Assembly (NCBI RefSeq): GCF_947648125.1
Contig: NZ_CANSMR010000001.1
Location: 310,001 to 374,000 of the forward strand
Reading direction: 5' to 3'
Length of the DNA stretch: 64,000 nucleotides
Source of the DNA: an uncultured Bradyrhizobium sp.
Lineage (GTDB): Bacteria > Pseudomonadota > Alphaproteobacteria > Rhizobiales > Xanthobacteraceae
Shown here piece after piece: positions 63,919 through 64,000 of the stretch. A program made the translations under genes and the position numbers. Below the pieces are notes generated by a model. It made no database searches. It was not told the origin of the DNA and saw only the letters and a list, made by a program, of their open reading frames with translations. Numbering within the stretch: the first letter of the stretch is position 1; every line of letters starts with the position of its first letter.

Positions 63919-64000
63919 ATGCGGGCTATTCAGATGTTGGCCACCGATCCCACCTACACCGCACAAATTCACCAGCTGCTGCTGCGGAATGCAATCGAGC
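63919..64000 (+). CDS. Probable Rieske oxygenase beta subunit, cut by the window end
   Basis: Only 27 codons are visible, beginning MRAIQMLATDPTYTAQIHQL and LLRNAIE. ATG 63919 lies 6 bp after the fusion stop with a GAGAG upstream. The N-terminal helix pattern is what aromatic-ring dioxygenase beta subunits (SnoaL-like fold) show before their first strand, and the position fits. The family is therefore inferred mainly from context. Confidence 0.55.
   Translation, partial: MRAIQMLATDPTYTAQIHQLLLRNAIE

Noticed and set aside
1..64000. CRISPR array
   Set aside because: No regularly spaced direct repeats with unique spacers and no cas-like proteins were seen on either strand.

Overview
The window looks like chromosome from a Bradyrhizobium-type alphaproteobacterium (Nitrobacteraceae). 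It is GC-rich, carries several perfect TTGA-N6-TCAA (FixK/FNR-type) boxes, many very small proteins of a kind common in rhizobia, and broad aromatic and CoA metabolism. Assignments rest on reading the translations and motifs; no database search was possible.

Region 1, about 1-9222: right arm of a genomic island rich in defence genes. It holds an uncharacterised module (HATPase protein cut by the window edge, Cys-rich protein, small beta-rich protein, STAS-like/winged-helix protein), an AbiE-type toxin-antitoxin pair with two 30-bp palindromic operators, and a complete Hachiman anti-phage system (hamA-hamB). The island ends at a displaced 3' half of a tRNA-Lys(CUU) gene, a typical integrase attachment scar.

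Region 2, about 9.2-11.9 kb: sparse. It contains an XRE regulator remnant, a 29-residue hydrophobic peptide translationally coupled to a LuxR-type HTH protein, a small basic protein and a GNAT acetyltransferase.

Region 3, about 11.9-27.2 kb: a probable low-oxygen regulon. Five FixK/FNR-like boxes sit at plausible activator distance from a PhaC-like DUF3141 protein/pta/ackA/fabI operon, a CoA-transferase/MaoC operon, alpha/beta hydrolases (one a tandem hydrolase broken by a frameshift in a G run), a small exported protein and a ClpP-fold exported protein. A MarC protein lies among them.

Region 4, about 27.2-30.3 kb: decayed mobile DNA: ParB-like, tyrosine recombinase and ABC ATPase remnants, two tRNA 3' fragments and an Lrp/AsnC gene without a clear start.

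Region 5, about 30.3-47.9 kb: cell-surface/glycosyltransferase genes, small proteins, an ftsZ fragment, then two divergent operons. Leftward: acyl-CoA dehydrogenase, PhnD-like binding protein and a radical SAM protein with an N-terminal TusA-like domain. Rightward: nucleoside phosphorylase, DUF2064 transferase, GT87-like membrane transferase, radical SAM/SPASM protein and GT2. A methyltransferase, DoxX protein, exported protein, IS66 remnant and truncated DUF62 protein follow.

Region 6, about 47.9-64 kb: a probable catabolic cluster for an N-heteroaromatic or related carboxylate. It has an MFS and two FAD monooxygenases, a tri-haem cytochrome c with a two-subunit molybdenum hydroxylase, a TetR regulator, a third FAD monooxygenase, a DUF485/SSS symporter pair and a cupin. 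ATCAATTGAT palindromes lie in both control regions. It ends with the most striking gene: a 950-residue polypeptide fusing a Rieske ferredoxin, a ferredoxin reductase and a Rieske oxygenase alpha subunit, followed by the start of a probable beta subunit.
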